From: Archangium gephyra
GTDB lineage: Bacteria; Myxococcota; Myxococcia; Myxococcales; Myxococcaceae
NCBI RefSeq assembly: GCF_001027285.1
Contig: NZ_CP011509.1
Location: 6,596,501-6,660,500, forward strand
Reading direction: 5' to 3'
Length of the DNA: 64,000 bases
Of the stretch, positions 37,153 to 45,123 are shown one piece after another. The notes beneath the pieces are model-generated. The model searched no databases and was not told the origin of the DNA. It was given only the letters and a program-made list of their open reading frames with translations. The position numbers were made by a program, and so were the translations under genes. Within the stretch, counting starts at the first letter, position 1; every line of letters starts with the position of its first letter.

Positions 37153-38802
37153 TTAGCGCAGGCAGGCGCGCACGGTTTCCGGGCTGAAGGGCTTCTCGAT
37201 GCACCTCGGGCCGTGCTGATCCACGAACGCGATGGCCCGGGGTGTGAATCCGCCCGCCGTCATGAAGACCATGCGCTCGAGCAGCTCCGGGTACTTCGAG
37301 GCGATCACCTCGTACAGGTCCATGCCCGTGAGCTCCGGCATCATGAGATCGCAGAAGATGACGTCATAACCCGCGTCCCGTGCCAGCAACTCCAGCGCGC
37401 GCGTGCCGCTGCCAGCCCGCTCGATGGTGTGCGAGGGGCCGATGGTCCGGGCGAGCGCCTCGATGACCTCGGGCTCGTCGTCGATGACCAGCACGCGGCG
37501 GGCCTCCGGCTCTCCGGGGCGCCGCACGCGCGCGTCGCCGGAGGCCTCGGGAGTCACCGCCTTGCCCGCCACCGGCAGCAGCACGCGGAAGGTGCTCCCC
37601 CGGCCCGGCTTGCTCTCCACCTGGAGCTGGCCTCCCATGCTGGTGACGATCCCATGGCACACCGAGAGGCCCAGTCCCGTCCCCTCGCCAATGGGCTTGG
37701 TGGTGAAGAACGGCTCGAAGAGGCGGGGGAGGTTCTCCTCGGGAATGCCACAGCCCGTGTCGCGCACCTCGATGGCCACCCACGACTCCTGGTGGGGCCG
37801 GATGGTGAGCGTCACCTGGTTGCTCGACACCGCCCCCTCGGGGAGCGACTGCGTGGCGTTGAGCAGCAGGTTGAGGAACACCTGGCCCAGGCGTGACTCG
37901 TTGCCCACCACGGAGGGCACCGGCGTGTAGTCGCGCAGGAGCCGGGCGCGCAGGCGCAGCTGGTGCTCCGCCATGGCCACGGCGAACTCCAGGGCCTCCC
38001 GGACGTCCACCGTCCCCAGCGAGTCGAACTTGCTGCTGGCGAACGTGCGCAGATCCCGCACGATTCCGCGGATGCGCTCGGCGCCCCTGCGGGCCTGCTG
38101 CAGCGCGTCCTCCACCTCCTTCATCGTCTCGTCCAGCTCCCGCTCCGCGAGCTCCTCCAGGGCGAACGTGACGTTGGCCAGCACGTAGGAGAGGGGATTG
38201 TTGATCTCGTGCCCGACGCCCGCCGCGAGCTGGCCCGCCGTGGCCAGCCGCTCGGCCTGGATGAGCGCGTTGCGCGTCACGTCCAGCTCGGCGGAGCGGC
38301 TGCGCACCTGCTGCTCGGCCTCCGTGCGGGCCTGGTGCTCGCGCGCGAGCAGGGCATCCCGCTCCATCTCGGCGCGGTGCCGCCGGGTGATGTCCTCGAT
38401 GACGGCGATGAAGTAGTCCGGGGCACCCTCCGGCTTGCGCACCAGGGACACCGTGAGGTTGACCCAGATGGTCTCCCCGGACTTGCGGAAGTAGCGCTTC
38501 TCCATCGCGTAGGTGGAGATCTCTCCGGCGAGCACCTGCTGGAGCTGCTGGAGATCCGCGGCCAGGTCATCCGGGTGGGTGATGTCCTGGAACGTCAGCT
38601 CCATCAGCTCCTGGTACGGATAGCCCACCATGTCGCACAGCCGCGAGTTGACGCGCAGCCACCGGCCATTGGTGCCCACGTGCGCGAGGCCCACGGCCGC
38701 CTGCTCGAAGGTGGCCTGGAAGTGACGCAGCAGCTCGGCGACGGTATCGGGCGCCTGACCGAGAGAGGTGTCTGGCATGGGGGAGGGGGGCACGCTGTCC
38801 AT
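37153..38802 (-). CDS. Hybrid histidine kinase (PAS-HisKA-HATPase-REC)
   Basis: 549 residues, cytosolic (no membrane helix). A PAS domain spans about 25-140 (FEQAAVGLAHVGTNGRWLRVN...YFIAVIEDITRRH), then a charged coil, the H-box GVGHEINNP with phosphorylatable H198, and the HATPase domain with N-box NESRLGQVFLNLLLNA, G1 DTGCGIP and G2 GTGLGLSVCHG. A C-terminal receiver follows (VLVIDDEPEV; acceptor Asp in IFCDLMMPE; Lys in RCIEKPF). It should autophosphorylate in response to a PAS-bound ligand and pass phosphate to its own receiver and on to a separate effector. Start: ATG at 38802. The order and HATPase sequence resemble the kinase at 41074, so they may be paralogs; both stand alone with no receiver-type regulator beside them. 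Confidence 0.9.
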   Translation of the reverse strand: MDSVPPSPMPDTSLGQAPDTVAELLRHFQATFEQAAVGLAHVGTNGRWLRVNSRLCDMVGYPYQELMELTFQDITHPDDLAADLQQLQQVLAGEISTYAMEKRYFRKSGETIWVNLTVSLVRKPEGAPDYFIAVIEDITRRHRAEMERDALLAREHQARTEAEQQVRSRSAELDVTRNALIQAERLATAGQLAAGVGHEINNPLSYVLANVTFALEELAERELDETMKEVEDALQQARRGAERIRGIVRDLRTFASSKFDSLGTVDVREALEFAVAMAEHQLRLRARLLRDYTPVPSVVGNESRLGQVFLNLLLNATQSLPEGAVSSNQVTLTIRPHQESWVAIEVRDTGCGIPEENLPRLFEPFFTTKPIGEGTGLGLSVCHGIVTSMGGQLQVESKPGRGSTFRVLLPVAGKAVTPEASGDARVRRPGEPEARRVLVIDDEPEVIEALARTIGPSHTIERAGSGTRALELLARDAGYDVIFCDLMMPELTGMDLYEVIASKYPELLERMVFMTAGGFTPRAIAFVDQHGPRCIEKPFSPETVRACLR

Positions 38803-38944
38803 GAGGGGGCTCAACGCTCCCCATTCTAGGACGGGACGCGGGGCCCGGGTGAATGCCCCCCGGTGACTGCCTCGCGTTTTCCGGTACCCGCCGTGAGACC
38901 CTTTGAGCCCGCAGTATCAACGCCCGTCTCTCCCGGGCGCGGGC

Positions 38945-40558
38945 TCAGTCGAGCAGGTGCGGATTGCGCAGGAGGAGGAGCCCGGCCTGCACGGTGCTGG
39001 TGTAGTCGTTGAGGTGGCCGGCGCGGACCAGCTCGCTGGTGTCCCGCACGCCCGTCTCGCTCAGCACCCGGTCCACCTTCTTCTCGCCCTGGTTGTAGGC
39101 CGCGAGCGCCAGGCGCCAGTCCTTGTAGCGGCCGTGCAGATCGGAGAAGAGGGCCGCGGCGGCCTCCGTCTCGCGCGCCACGTCCAGCCGCTCGTCCACT
39201 TCCGCGTCCACCCGCAGGCCGTACTGGCGCGCCGTCGAGGGGAGGAACATCCACACCCCCGCGCCCCGCATGCCCGGCGCCAGCGAGGGCTCGGTGGAGG
39301 CCTCCGGCAGGTTGGTCACCGCGGATTCGATCATCGTCACGGCCAGCAGGCCCTCGGGCAGCTTGCGGGCGCGCAGCGTGCGGGTGAGCGCCTCGCGGTG
39401 GGTGCCCAGGTTGTCCAGGGCCTTCTTCATGAAGGCGCGGCCCTTGGGCGTGGTCACCAGCTGGTTGAGCTTCTCCACCACCTGCGCGTCCACCACCACG
39501 GGAAGGTCTCCCTCGCGCTGGGAAGCCTGGGCGAGCGCCTGGGCCTCGGCGAGCGTCACCGCGCGGCCGCGCGTGGCGCTCTGGGCCCAGAGGGCGAGCG
39601 GGACGAGGGTGAGGGCGACGGCGGCGACGAGCCCGGCGGTGCGGTGGGGACGGCTGGGACGCGGCTGGAACAGCATTTCGATCCTCCTTTTCGTGGGGTG
39701 GGCCATGCCGGTGACTCCGGCGGGAAGGGGTGGGGCGTGGGTGGCGCGCAGCGCGGCCTCGAGCAGGCACCGGGCGTAGGGCTGGGGGTGGGCCTTGCCG
39801 CCGGAGACGAGCGCCTCGTCGCAGGCGAGCTCCTGGCAGGTGGCGAGCCACCGCTCGAAGGCGCGCACCACGGGGTTCCAGAAGAAGAGCGCGCCGAGCA
39901 CCAGGCGCACGTAGGCGAGCACGGTGTCGCGCTGGCGGTGGTGCTGCAGCTCGTGCAGCACCGTGAGGCGCAGGCCCTCGGCGTCCTCGAGGAGGCTCGC
40001 GGGCACGGCCACCCAGGCGGTGGGGTGGGGCGCGCGCCGGGGGAACCAGGTGGAGAAGGCGGTGCCCTCGGTGTCGCGCAGCACCACGGCCACGCGGCCC
40101 ACCTGGCGCAGGCGGGGCTGGGACTCGAGCCGGCGGATCAGCCGCACGTGCTGGCGGAGCTGCCGCGCGCAGTGCACCGCGGCGGCCGTGCCGAGTACCA
40201 GGGCCAGGGCCATGCCCACGGGGAAGGGCGAGGACGTGGCGGTGGGCCGGGGCGCGGTGGCGGCCGGGCGAGAGGTCCAGGCCGGCTCGGGCAGCCGCGT
40301 GGTGAGCCGCACCACGGAGCGCTCGAAGGTGAAGAGCGGCCCGGTGGGTACCAGGCCTCGCACGGCCATGCACACGGGGGGCAGCAGGAGCGCCAGGGCC
40401 AGTGTCGCGCGCCCGGCCCTCAGCGTCTGCCGCGCCGACAGGGGCAGTCCCCACCGCCCCATGAGCGCCAGGGCGGCGCGCAGCAGCACGAAGCCCACCG
40501 TGAGGAGGACGGCCACGCTCCCGTAGCCGGTGGCCAGCGCTCGCAGGGCGGCGCTCAT
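38945..40558 (-). CDS. M56 (BlaR1-type) metalloprotease fused to MltD-like lytic transglycosylase
   Basis: 537 residues. The N-terminal 325 residues are an M56 peptidase with several membrane helices: VAVLLTVGFVLLRAALALM, TLALALLLPPVCMAV, MALALVLGTAAAVHC, and one at 309-325. The zinc motif is H202-E203-L-Q-H206 (TVLHELQHHRQRD) with a downstream ELACDE. Residues about 375-537 are a lytic transglycosylase of MltD type: catalytic Glu E411 in VTMIESAV, GAGVWMFLPSTARQYGL and LALAAYNQGEKKV. BlaR1/MecR1 normally carry a beta-lactam-binding domain here; this protein has a peptidoglycan-cleaving one. The ATG overlaps the stop of the BlaI gene (ATGA). Inference: a sensor that links cell-wall turnover or damage to cleavage of the repressor. 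Strong on domains, speculative on circuit. Confidence 0.88.
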   Translation of the reverse strand: MSAALRALATGYGSVAVLLTVGFVLLRAALALMGRWGLPLSARQTLRAGRATLALALLLPPVCMAVRGLVPTGPLFTFERSVVRLTTRLPEPAWTSRPAATAPRPTATSSPFPVGMALALVLGTAAAVHCARQLRQHVRLIRRLESQPRLRQVGRVAVVLRDTEGTAFSTWFPRRAPHPTAWVAVPASLLEDAEGLRLTVLHELQHHRQRDTVLAYVRLVLGALFFWNPVVRAFERWLATCQELACDEALVSGGKAHPQPYARCLLEAALRATHAPPLPAGVTGMAHPTKRRIEMLFQPRPSRPHRTAGLVAAVALTLVPLALWAQSATRGRAVTLAEAQALAQASQREGDLPVVVDAQVVEKLNQLVTTPKGRAFMKKALDNLGTHREALTRTLRARKLPEGLLAVTMIESAVTNLPEASTEPSLAPGMRGAGVWMFLPSTARQYGLRVDAEVDERLDVARETEAAAALFSDLHGRYKDWRLALAAYNQGEKKVDRVLSETGVRDTSELVRAGHLNDYTSTVQAGLLLLRNPHLLD

Positions 40559-40953
40559 GGCTTGGAGCCCTTCTTGTTCAGCAGGGCGCGCAGCTGCTCC
40601 ACCTCCTCGGGCGAGAGCGGCACGGCCTCCACCAGCCGCTCCACCAGCGCCGACGGCGTGCCGTCGAACACCGTCTCCACCAGGTGGCGCACGCTCTGCA
40701 CCTCGTAGGCCTCGCGCGGCAGCAGCGCCGCGTACAGGTGCCCCCGGCCCACCTTCCGGCTCCGCAGCACGCCCTTCTGCTCCAGGATGCGCAGCACCGT
40801 GGACACCGACGTGTAGGCCAGCTTGCGCTCCGGCGGCAGCGCCTCGAGCACGTCCGCCACGCTCACCTCGCCCTTGCGCCAGACGATGTGCATCAGCTCC
40901 AGCTCCACCGGCGTGAGCGGCTTGGACTCCTCGTTCTGCGGCGGTTTGGACAC
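40555..40953 (-). CDS. BlaI/MecI-type transcriptional repressor
   Basis: 132 residues from the GTG at 40953, which has GGAGAAGC before it; the TTG at 40977 would add eight residues and has no site. Residues about 10-75 are the winged helix (ELELMHIVWRKGEVSVADVLEAL, TVLRILEQKGVLRSRKVGRGHLY), and the C-terminal helices (EEVEQLRALLNKK) form the dimer. Repressors of this family are cut by an M56 partner; here that is the coupled downstream gene. Two dyads that could be its operators lie just upstream between it and the divergent kinase gene. Cleavage would derepress both its own operon and possibly the kinase. Family firm, target inferred. Confidence 0.9.
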   Translation of the reverse strand: MSKPPQNEESKPLTPVELELMHIVWRKGEVSVADVLEALPPERKLAYTSVSTVLRILEQKGVLRSRKVGRGHLYAALLPREAYEVQSVRHLVETVFDGTPSALVERLVEAVPLSPEEVEQLRALLNKKGSKP

Positions 40954-40980
40954 GCTTCTCCACCTCCCGGAGGACAAACT

Positions 40981-40994
40981 ACTAAGGTCTTAGT
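40981..40994. promoter_or_regulatory. Operator-like dyad 1 for the BlaI-type repressor
   Basis: ACTAAG-GT-CTTAGT is a perfect 6-base inverted repeat with a 2-base spacer, 27 bases upstream of the repressor's GTG and 79 bases before the divergent kinase ATG. Form and place match operators of BlaI/MecI/CopY repressors, which are short A/T-rich dyads; the surrounding DNA is 70% GC, so an A/T-rich dyad stands out. Confidence 0.6.
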
Positions 40995-41003
40995 TGAGTC
41001 GCA

Positions 41004-41017
41004 ACTAAGGATTTAGT
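41004..41017. promoter_or_regulatory. Operator-like dyad 2 for the BlaI-type repressor
   Basis: ACTAAG-GA-TTTAGT repeats dyad 1 with one mismatch in the right arm. The centres of the two dyads are 23 bases apart, about two helical turns, which would put two repressor dimers on nearly the same face. Together they may cover the promoters of both the repressor operon and the divergent kinase gene. Confidence 0.55.
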
Positions 41018-41073
41018 TGGTGAGATCCAGAATGTCCCCCAGGCGCCAATCAGGGAAAGAGGGGGATTGCGCG

Positions 41074-42870
41074 ATGTCTGAGGTCCGCTATCAGATTCCG
41101 AGAAGCCGAGAAGAGCGGGAGCAGGTGAGCGGACGGATGGAGTGGCCCAACCACCCCTGGAGGGCCGGGAAGGGGGACCCGGCGAGTGAGCTGCGAGCCA
41201 GCCATCTGTTGTTGCAGGCGCTCACGGAGGTGCAGACGGAGTTCATCCAGGGGAGCGAGGTGCCCCAGCTCTTCGACAAGCTGCTGTCGGTGCTGTTGAA
41301 GCTGACGGGCAGCGAGTACGGCTTCATCGGCGAGGTGCTGCGCACGCCGGAAGGCACGCCCTTGCTGCGCACCCACGCCATCACCAACATCGCCTGGACG
41401 CAGGAGCTGCGGGAGTTCTACGCCCGGCAGGCGCCGCAGGGCATGGAGTTCACCAACCTCCAGACGCTCTTCGGCGCGGTGATGACGAGCGGCGAGCCGG
41501 TGGTGTCCAACGCGCCGGCGGTGGACTCGCGCCGGGGAGGGCTGCCCGAGGGGCACCCGCCGCTGCGCGGCTTCCTGGGGCTGCCCTTCCACTCGGCCAC
41601 GGAGCTGGTGGGGATGGTGGGGATCGCCAACCGGCCGGGGGGCTACGACGAGGGGGTCATCGCCTTCCTGCAGCCGTTGCTGGCCACGTGCTGCGCCATC
41701 CTGCAGGGCGTGCGAAGCGAGCGGCGGCGGCGCCAGGCGGAGGAGGATCAGCGGCGCTCGGCGGAGAGCTTCCGGACGCTCATCGAGCGCAGCCCGGAGG
41801 CGATCATCATCCACCGGGAGGGCGCGGTGGTCTTCGCCAACCCGGCCGCCGCGGGACTGCTGGGCCATGCCTGCGGGAAGTCGCTGCGGGGCCGGCCCAT
41901 CGCGGAGCTGGTGCGGCCCGGGAGCGAGGCCGGGCTCACCGATCCGTCTCCTGTCAGCGCGCCCCACGAGGTGCTCTTCCGGCACCCCGAGGGCCGGCGG
42001 GTGTTGGGCGAGGTGGTGACGATTCCGCTGCTGTTCGACGGGCAGCCGGCCACGGTGTCCATCGCCCGCGACATCACCGAGCGCCGGCAGGTGCAGGAGA
42101 AGCTGATGGCCTCCGAGCGCATGGCGTCGTTGGGGACGCTGGCCGCGGGTGTGGCGCATGAGATCAACAACCCGCTGTCGTACCTGCTGAGCAACCTGCG
42201 CTTCGTGGACGACGAGCTGTCGGGGATGGCGGGCGAGGGAGAGGGGCTCGCGGGGGAGCGGGGGCGGGAGGTGCGGGAGGCGTTGAAGGAGGCGCTGTCG
42301 GGCAGCCAGCGCGTGGTGGACATCGTGAAGGACCTGAAGACGTTCTCGCGGGGCAGCGACGAGCGGCGGGGGCCGGTGGACATCCAGGCGGTGCTGGACC
42401 TGTGCGGGAACATGGCGTGGAGCGAGATCCGCCACCGCGCGCGGCTGGTGAAGGACTACGGCGGAGTGCCACCGGTGCACGCCAACGAGTCACGGCTGGG
42501 GCAGCTCTTCCTGAACCTGTTCATCAACGCCGCGCAGGCGATTCCGCACGGGGACGTCGAGGGGAACGAGATCCACGTCTCCACGAGGTGCGAGGAGGAG
42601 CACGTGGTGGTGGAGGTGAGGGACACGGGGGTGGGGATTCCGGAGGAGAACCTGGGCAAGCTGTTCAACGCCTTCTTCACCACGAAGCCGGTGGGGGTGG
42701 GGACGGGGCTGGGCCTGTCCATCTGCCACGGCATCATCACCGAGCTGGGTGGGCGCATCGCGGTGAATAGCGAGCCGGGGAAGGGGACCACGTTCCAGGT
42801 CTTCCTGCCGGTGGGCGAAGCCATTTCCCCTCTCCCTCCGGGAGAGGGACGGGGTGAGGGTGTCGGGTGA
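41074..42870 (+). CDS. GAF-PAS histidine kinase
   Basis: 598 residues, soluble. A GAF domain covers about 55-215 (TEFIQGSEVPQLFDKLLSVL...GYDEGVIAFLQPLLATCCAIL), a PAS domain about 230-340 (RTLIERSPEAIIIHREGAVVFANPAA...ATVSIARDITERR), then the H-box GVAHEINNP with H362, N-box NESRLGQLFLNLFINA, DTGVGIP and GTGLGLSICHG. It lacks a receiver. Start: ATG at 41074 with AGGGGG upstream; in-frame codons from 41017 onward would place the start inside the operator-like dyad. It is divergent from the BlaI gene and may be controlled by it. The last 18 residues are coded by a palindromic intergenic repeat that runs into the frame, so the C-terminus is probably recent. Confidence 0.88.
   Translation: MSEVRYQIPRSREEREQVSGRMEWPNHPWRAGKGDPASELRASHLLLQALTEVQTEFIQGSEVPQLFDKLLSVLLKLTGSEYGFIGEVLRTPEGTPLLRTHAITNIAWTQELREFYARQAPQGMEFTNLQTLFGAVMTSGEPVVSNAPAVDSRRGGLPEGHPPLRGFLGLPFHSATELVGMVGIANRPGGYDEGVIAFLQPLLATCCAILQGVRSERRRRQAEEDQRRSAESFRTLIERSPEAIIIHREGAVVFANPAAAGLLGHACGKSLRGRPIAELVRPGSEAGLTDPSPVSAPHEVLFRHPEGRRVLGEVVTIPLLFDGQPATVSIARDITERRQVQEKLMASERMASLGTLAAGVAHEINNPLSYLLSNLRFVDDELSGMAGEGEGLAGERGREVREALKEALSGSQRVVDIVKDLKTFSRGSDERRGPVDIQAVLDLCGNMAWSEIRHRARLVKDYGGVPPVHANESRLGQLFLNLFINAAQAIPHGDVEGNEIHVSTRCEEEHVVVEVRDTGVGIPEENLGKLFNAFFTTKPVGVGTGLGLSICHGIITELGGRIAVNSEPGKGTTFQVFLPVGEAISPLPPGEGRGEGVG
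42828..42848. repeat. REP-like palindromic element (copy 1)
   Basis: CCCTCTCCC and GGGAGAGGG pair perfectly around a TCC loop, followed by ACGGGGTGAGGG. The same element with minor changes occurs at 54795-54811. It lies at the 3' end of the kinase gene and contributes its last codons. It may act as a terminator-like or message-stabilising hairpin; it is one of a widespread GC-rich repeat type. Confidence 0.6.
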
Positions 42871-42945
42871 ACCCGGGTTGAACCCCCTGTTCCCTCCGCG
42901 GGCCACGGGTTGGAACACGGGGACAAAGGGGAGAGGGAATAGAGA

Positions 42946-45108
42946 TCACTCCGGTTCACGGGGCTCGCGCCGGAGCACGGGCAGCACGCTGTGGTGCTCG
43001 TCCGTCCAGAGGATCGGCGTGGGTCCATCCTTCGCCTCCAGGCGGTACACGCGCGCGGCCGTGCCGCTGAAGGAAGGACCCCGCGAGAACTCCGCGTCCG
43101 GCGCGAGAATCACCCACGCGCTGCGCAGCCTGTCTCCCTGGCTCTTGTTGATGACGAGCGTGGCGTGCATGCCGGAGTCGCGGGCATGCGCGAGCGTGAC
43201 GGGCAGCAGATCCAGGTGCGAGCTGCTGATGTGCAGCGCCAGCACGCCCCGGGGCGCCAGGTGCGCGCGGTAGAGCGTCACGGCCTCGCGCGTGAGCAGG
43301 TGCATGGGGATGGCGTCCGAGCTGAAGACATCCAGCGCGAGCACGTCGAACCCCCGCGCCTCGCCGCGCTCCAGCTCCTGCTCCAGGGAGATCCGGGCGT
43401 CGCCCCGCACCACCTCCACCCGGGCGGGCGAGTCCTTCAGGTAGCTGAAGTAGCCGCCCTCGCCCTGAGCCAGGGAGATGACGGCCGGGTTGATCTCATA
43501 GAAGCGCACCGTATCGGCGGCCTGGGCGAGCGCGGCGCTCGTGCCCACCCCGAGTCCCAGCACTCCGATGCGCAGGGCCGCCGGTGAGCCCGAGGCCTCG
43601 CGCGGCCGCCGCTGCTCGGCGATGGCCAGCCCCAGGCCGCTGTCCGCGGTGAAGTAGGCGGTGGGCCTGCTCCGGCGAGAGCTCTCTGCGAGCTGGAAGC
43701 CGTGGGTGGTGGTGCCGTGCTTGAGCGCGAACAGGTGCCGCTCCGGGTCTCCCACGCCGAGCTCCAGCACCTGCACCACGCCGAAGAAGTTGCGCACGGT
43801 GACCCGCACCTCGCGCCGGATGTCCAGCAACGACACGCCCAGCCCCATCACCGCCGAGGCGAGCAGGAACACGCGGGCCAGCCGCCCCAGCCGTCCCATC
43901 ATCCCCTCGTGAGGCGTGGGCGACAGCAGGGGCACCAGCGCCACGGCACAGCTCGCGGCGAGCGCCAGCGGGTACTCGCTGTACGTATGGAAGACGTGCG
44001 GCGCCACCAGGCCCACGAACACTCCGCCGAGCACGCCGCCCGCGGAGACCTGGAGGAAGAAGGCGCTCAGGTGGCGCGGTGGCGGACGCAGGCGGTACAG
44101 CTCGCCGTGGCACACCATGCAGCCGGCCAGCAGCGCGCCGCCGTACGCGAGCAGCTGGAAGGACAGCGGCCAGTGGGGACCCTCGAAGAAGGCGCGCAGC
44201 ACGCCGCCCACCGAGACGATGAGCAGGGGCACCCAGACGGTGCGGCGGTAGAACGCCTCGCGCTCGAAGGTGAGGATGAAGGTGAGGAGGTAGATGCCCA
44301 GGGGCAGCACCCAGAGGAAGGGCCCGGCCGCCACGTCCCGCGAGAGCTGGTTCGTCGTGGCCAGCAGCAACACCGACGCACAGGCGCTCAGCCCGAGCCA
44401 CGCCAGCGAGTGCCACGGGCCCGGCCGCCGCGAGTCCCCGGGTTCATCGGGCCCACCCGAGGCCTGCTCCGGAGCCCGCGCGGGAGCGGAGGCCTCCGCC
44501 CGCTTCCACACGTCCCACGCGCAGGCGGCGCACCCGGCGGCGAAGATCAGGAAGCCCACGCCCCACGCCCGCCCCTGGGCCGAGCGGGACAGGGCCGGCT
44601 CGATGAGGAAGGGATAGCTCAGCAGCGCGAGCAGCGAGCCGGCGTTGGACAGGGCATAGAGCCGGTAGGGCGAGAGGCCCGGCCGGGCGCGGCTGAACCA
44701 GGTCTGCAGCAGGGGCGCGGTGGTGGACAGCACGAAGAAGGGGATGCCGAGCGTGACGGCCAGCATCGCCAGCAGCCGGCCGGTGAGCAGCGCCTCGTTT
44801 CCGGTGGAGCGCCACTCGGGCCCGGGGGCGACCGGAGAGCCCATCATCAACGCGCGCGCCCCGAGCGCTCCCACCGCGAGCACGAGCAGGCCCAGGTGCA
44901 GCTGGACCTGGCGGCGAGGGGGGAGGCGCGTGGCGCTCGCGTGCGCGTAGGCGTAACCCGCCAGGAGCGCGCCCTGGAAGAAGAGCATGCACGCCGTCCA
45001 CACCGCGGGCGTGCCGCCGAACCAGGGCAGTGCGTACCGGCCCGCCAACGGCTGGACACCGAACAGCAGGAAGGCGCTGAGGAACAGCGTGAAGGCGTAG
45101 CGGGTCAT
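42946..45108 (-). CDS. Fused membrane transporter-like / spermidine-synthase-like protein
   Basis: 720 residues. The N-terminal 430 residues carry about ten membrane helices (for example FTLFLSAFLLFGVQPLAG, LLAMLAVTLGIPFFVLS, SLAWLGLSACASVLLLA, GVLGGVFVGLVA). The C-terminal 230 residues are a class I methyltransferase-type fold of the spermidine-synthase family: IGVLGLGVGTSAALAQ (SAM-type loop), YEIN, VVRGDAR, and LDVFSSDAIPMHLLT. This fused family is known in bacteria as membrane-linked spermidine-synthase-like proteins; the reaction is unproven, and the decarboxy-SAM pocket could serve another transfer. The ATG at 45108 lies 15 bases after the stop of the P450 gene upstream, so it is the last gene of a P450-P450-fused-protein unit. 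GC is high. Confidence 0.8.
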   Translation of the reverse strand: MTRYAFTLFLSAFLLFGVQPLAGRYALPWFGGTPAVWTACMLFFQGALLAGYAYAHASATRLPPRRQVQLHLGLLVLAVGALGARALMMGSPVAPGPEWRSTGNEALLTGRLLAMLAVTLGIPFFVLSTTAPLLQTWFSRARPGLSPYRLYALSNAGSLLALLSYPFLIEPALSRSAQGRAWGVGFLIFAAGCAACAWDVWKRAEASAPARAPEQASGGPDEPGDSRRPGPWHSLAWLGLSACASVLLLATTNQLSRDVAAGPFLWVLPLGIYLLTFILTFEREAFYRRTVWVPLLIVSVGGVLRAFFEGPHWPLSFQLLAYGGALLAGCMVCHGELYRLRPPPRHLSAFFLQVSAGGVLGGVFVGLVAPHVFHTYSEYPLALAASCAVALVPLLSPTPHEGMMGRLGRLARVFLLASAVMGLGVSLLDIRREVRVTVRNFFGVVQVLELGVGDPERHLFALKHGTTTHGFQLAESSRRSRPTAYFTADSGLGLAIAEQRRPREASGSPAALRIGVLGLGVGTSAALAQAADTVRFYEINPAVISLAQGEGGYFSYLKDSPARVEVVRGDARISLEQELERGEARGFDVLALDVFSSDAIPMHLLTREAVTLYRAHLAPRGVLALHISSSHLDLLPVTLAHARDSGMHATLVINKSQGDRLRSAWVILAPDAEFSRGPSFSGTAARVYRLEAKDGPTPILWTDEHHSVLPVLRREPREPE

Positions 45109-45123
45109 GAGGGGACGCGAGGC

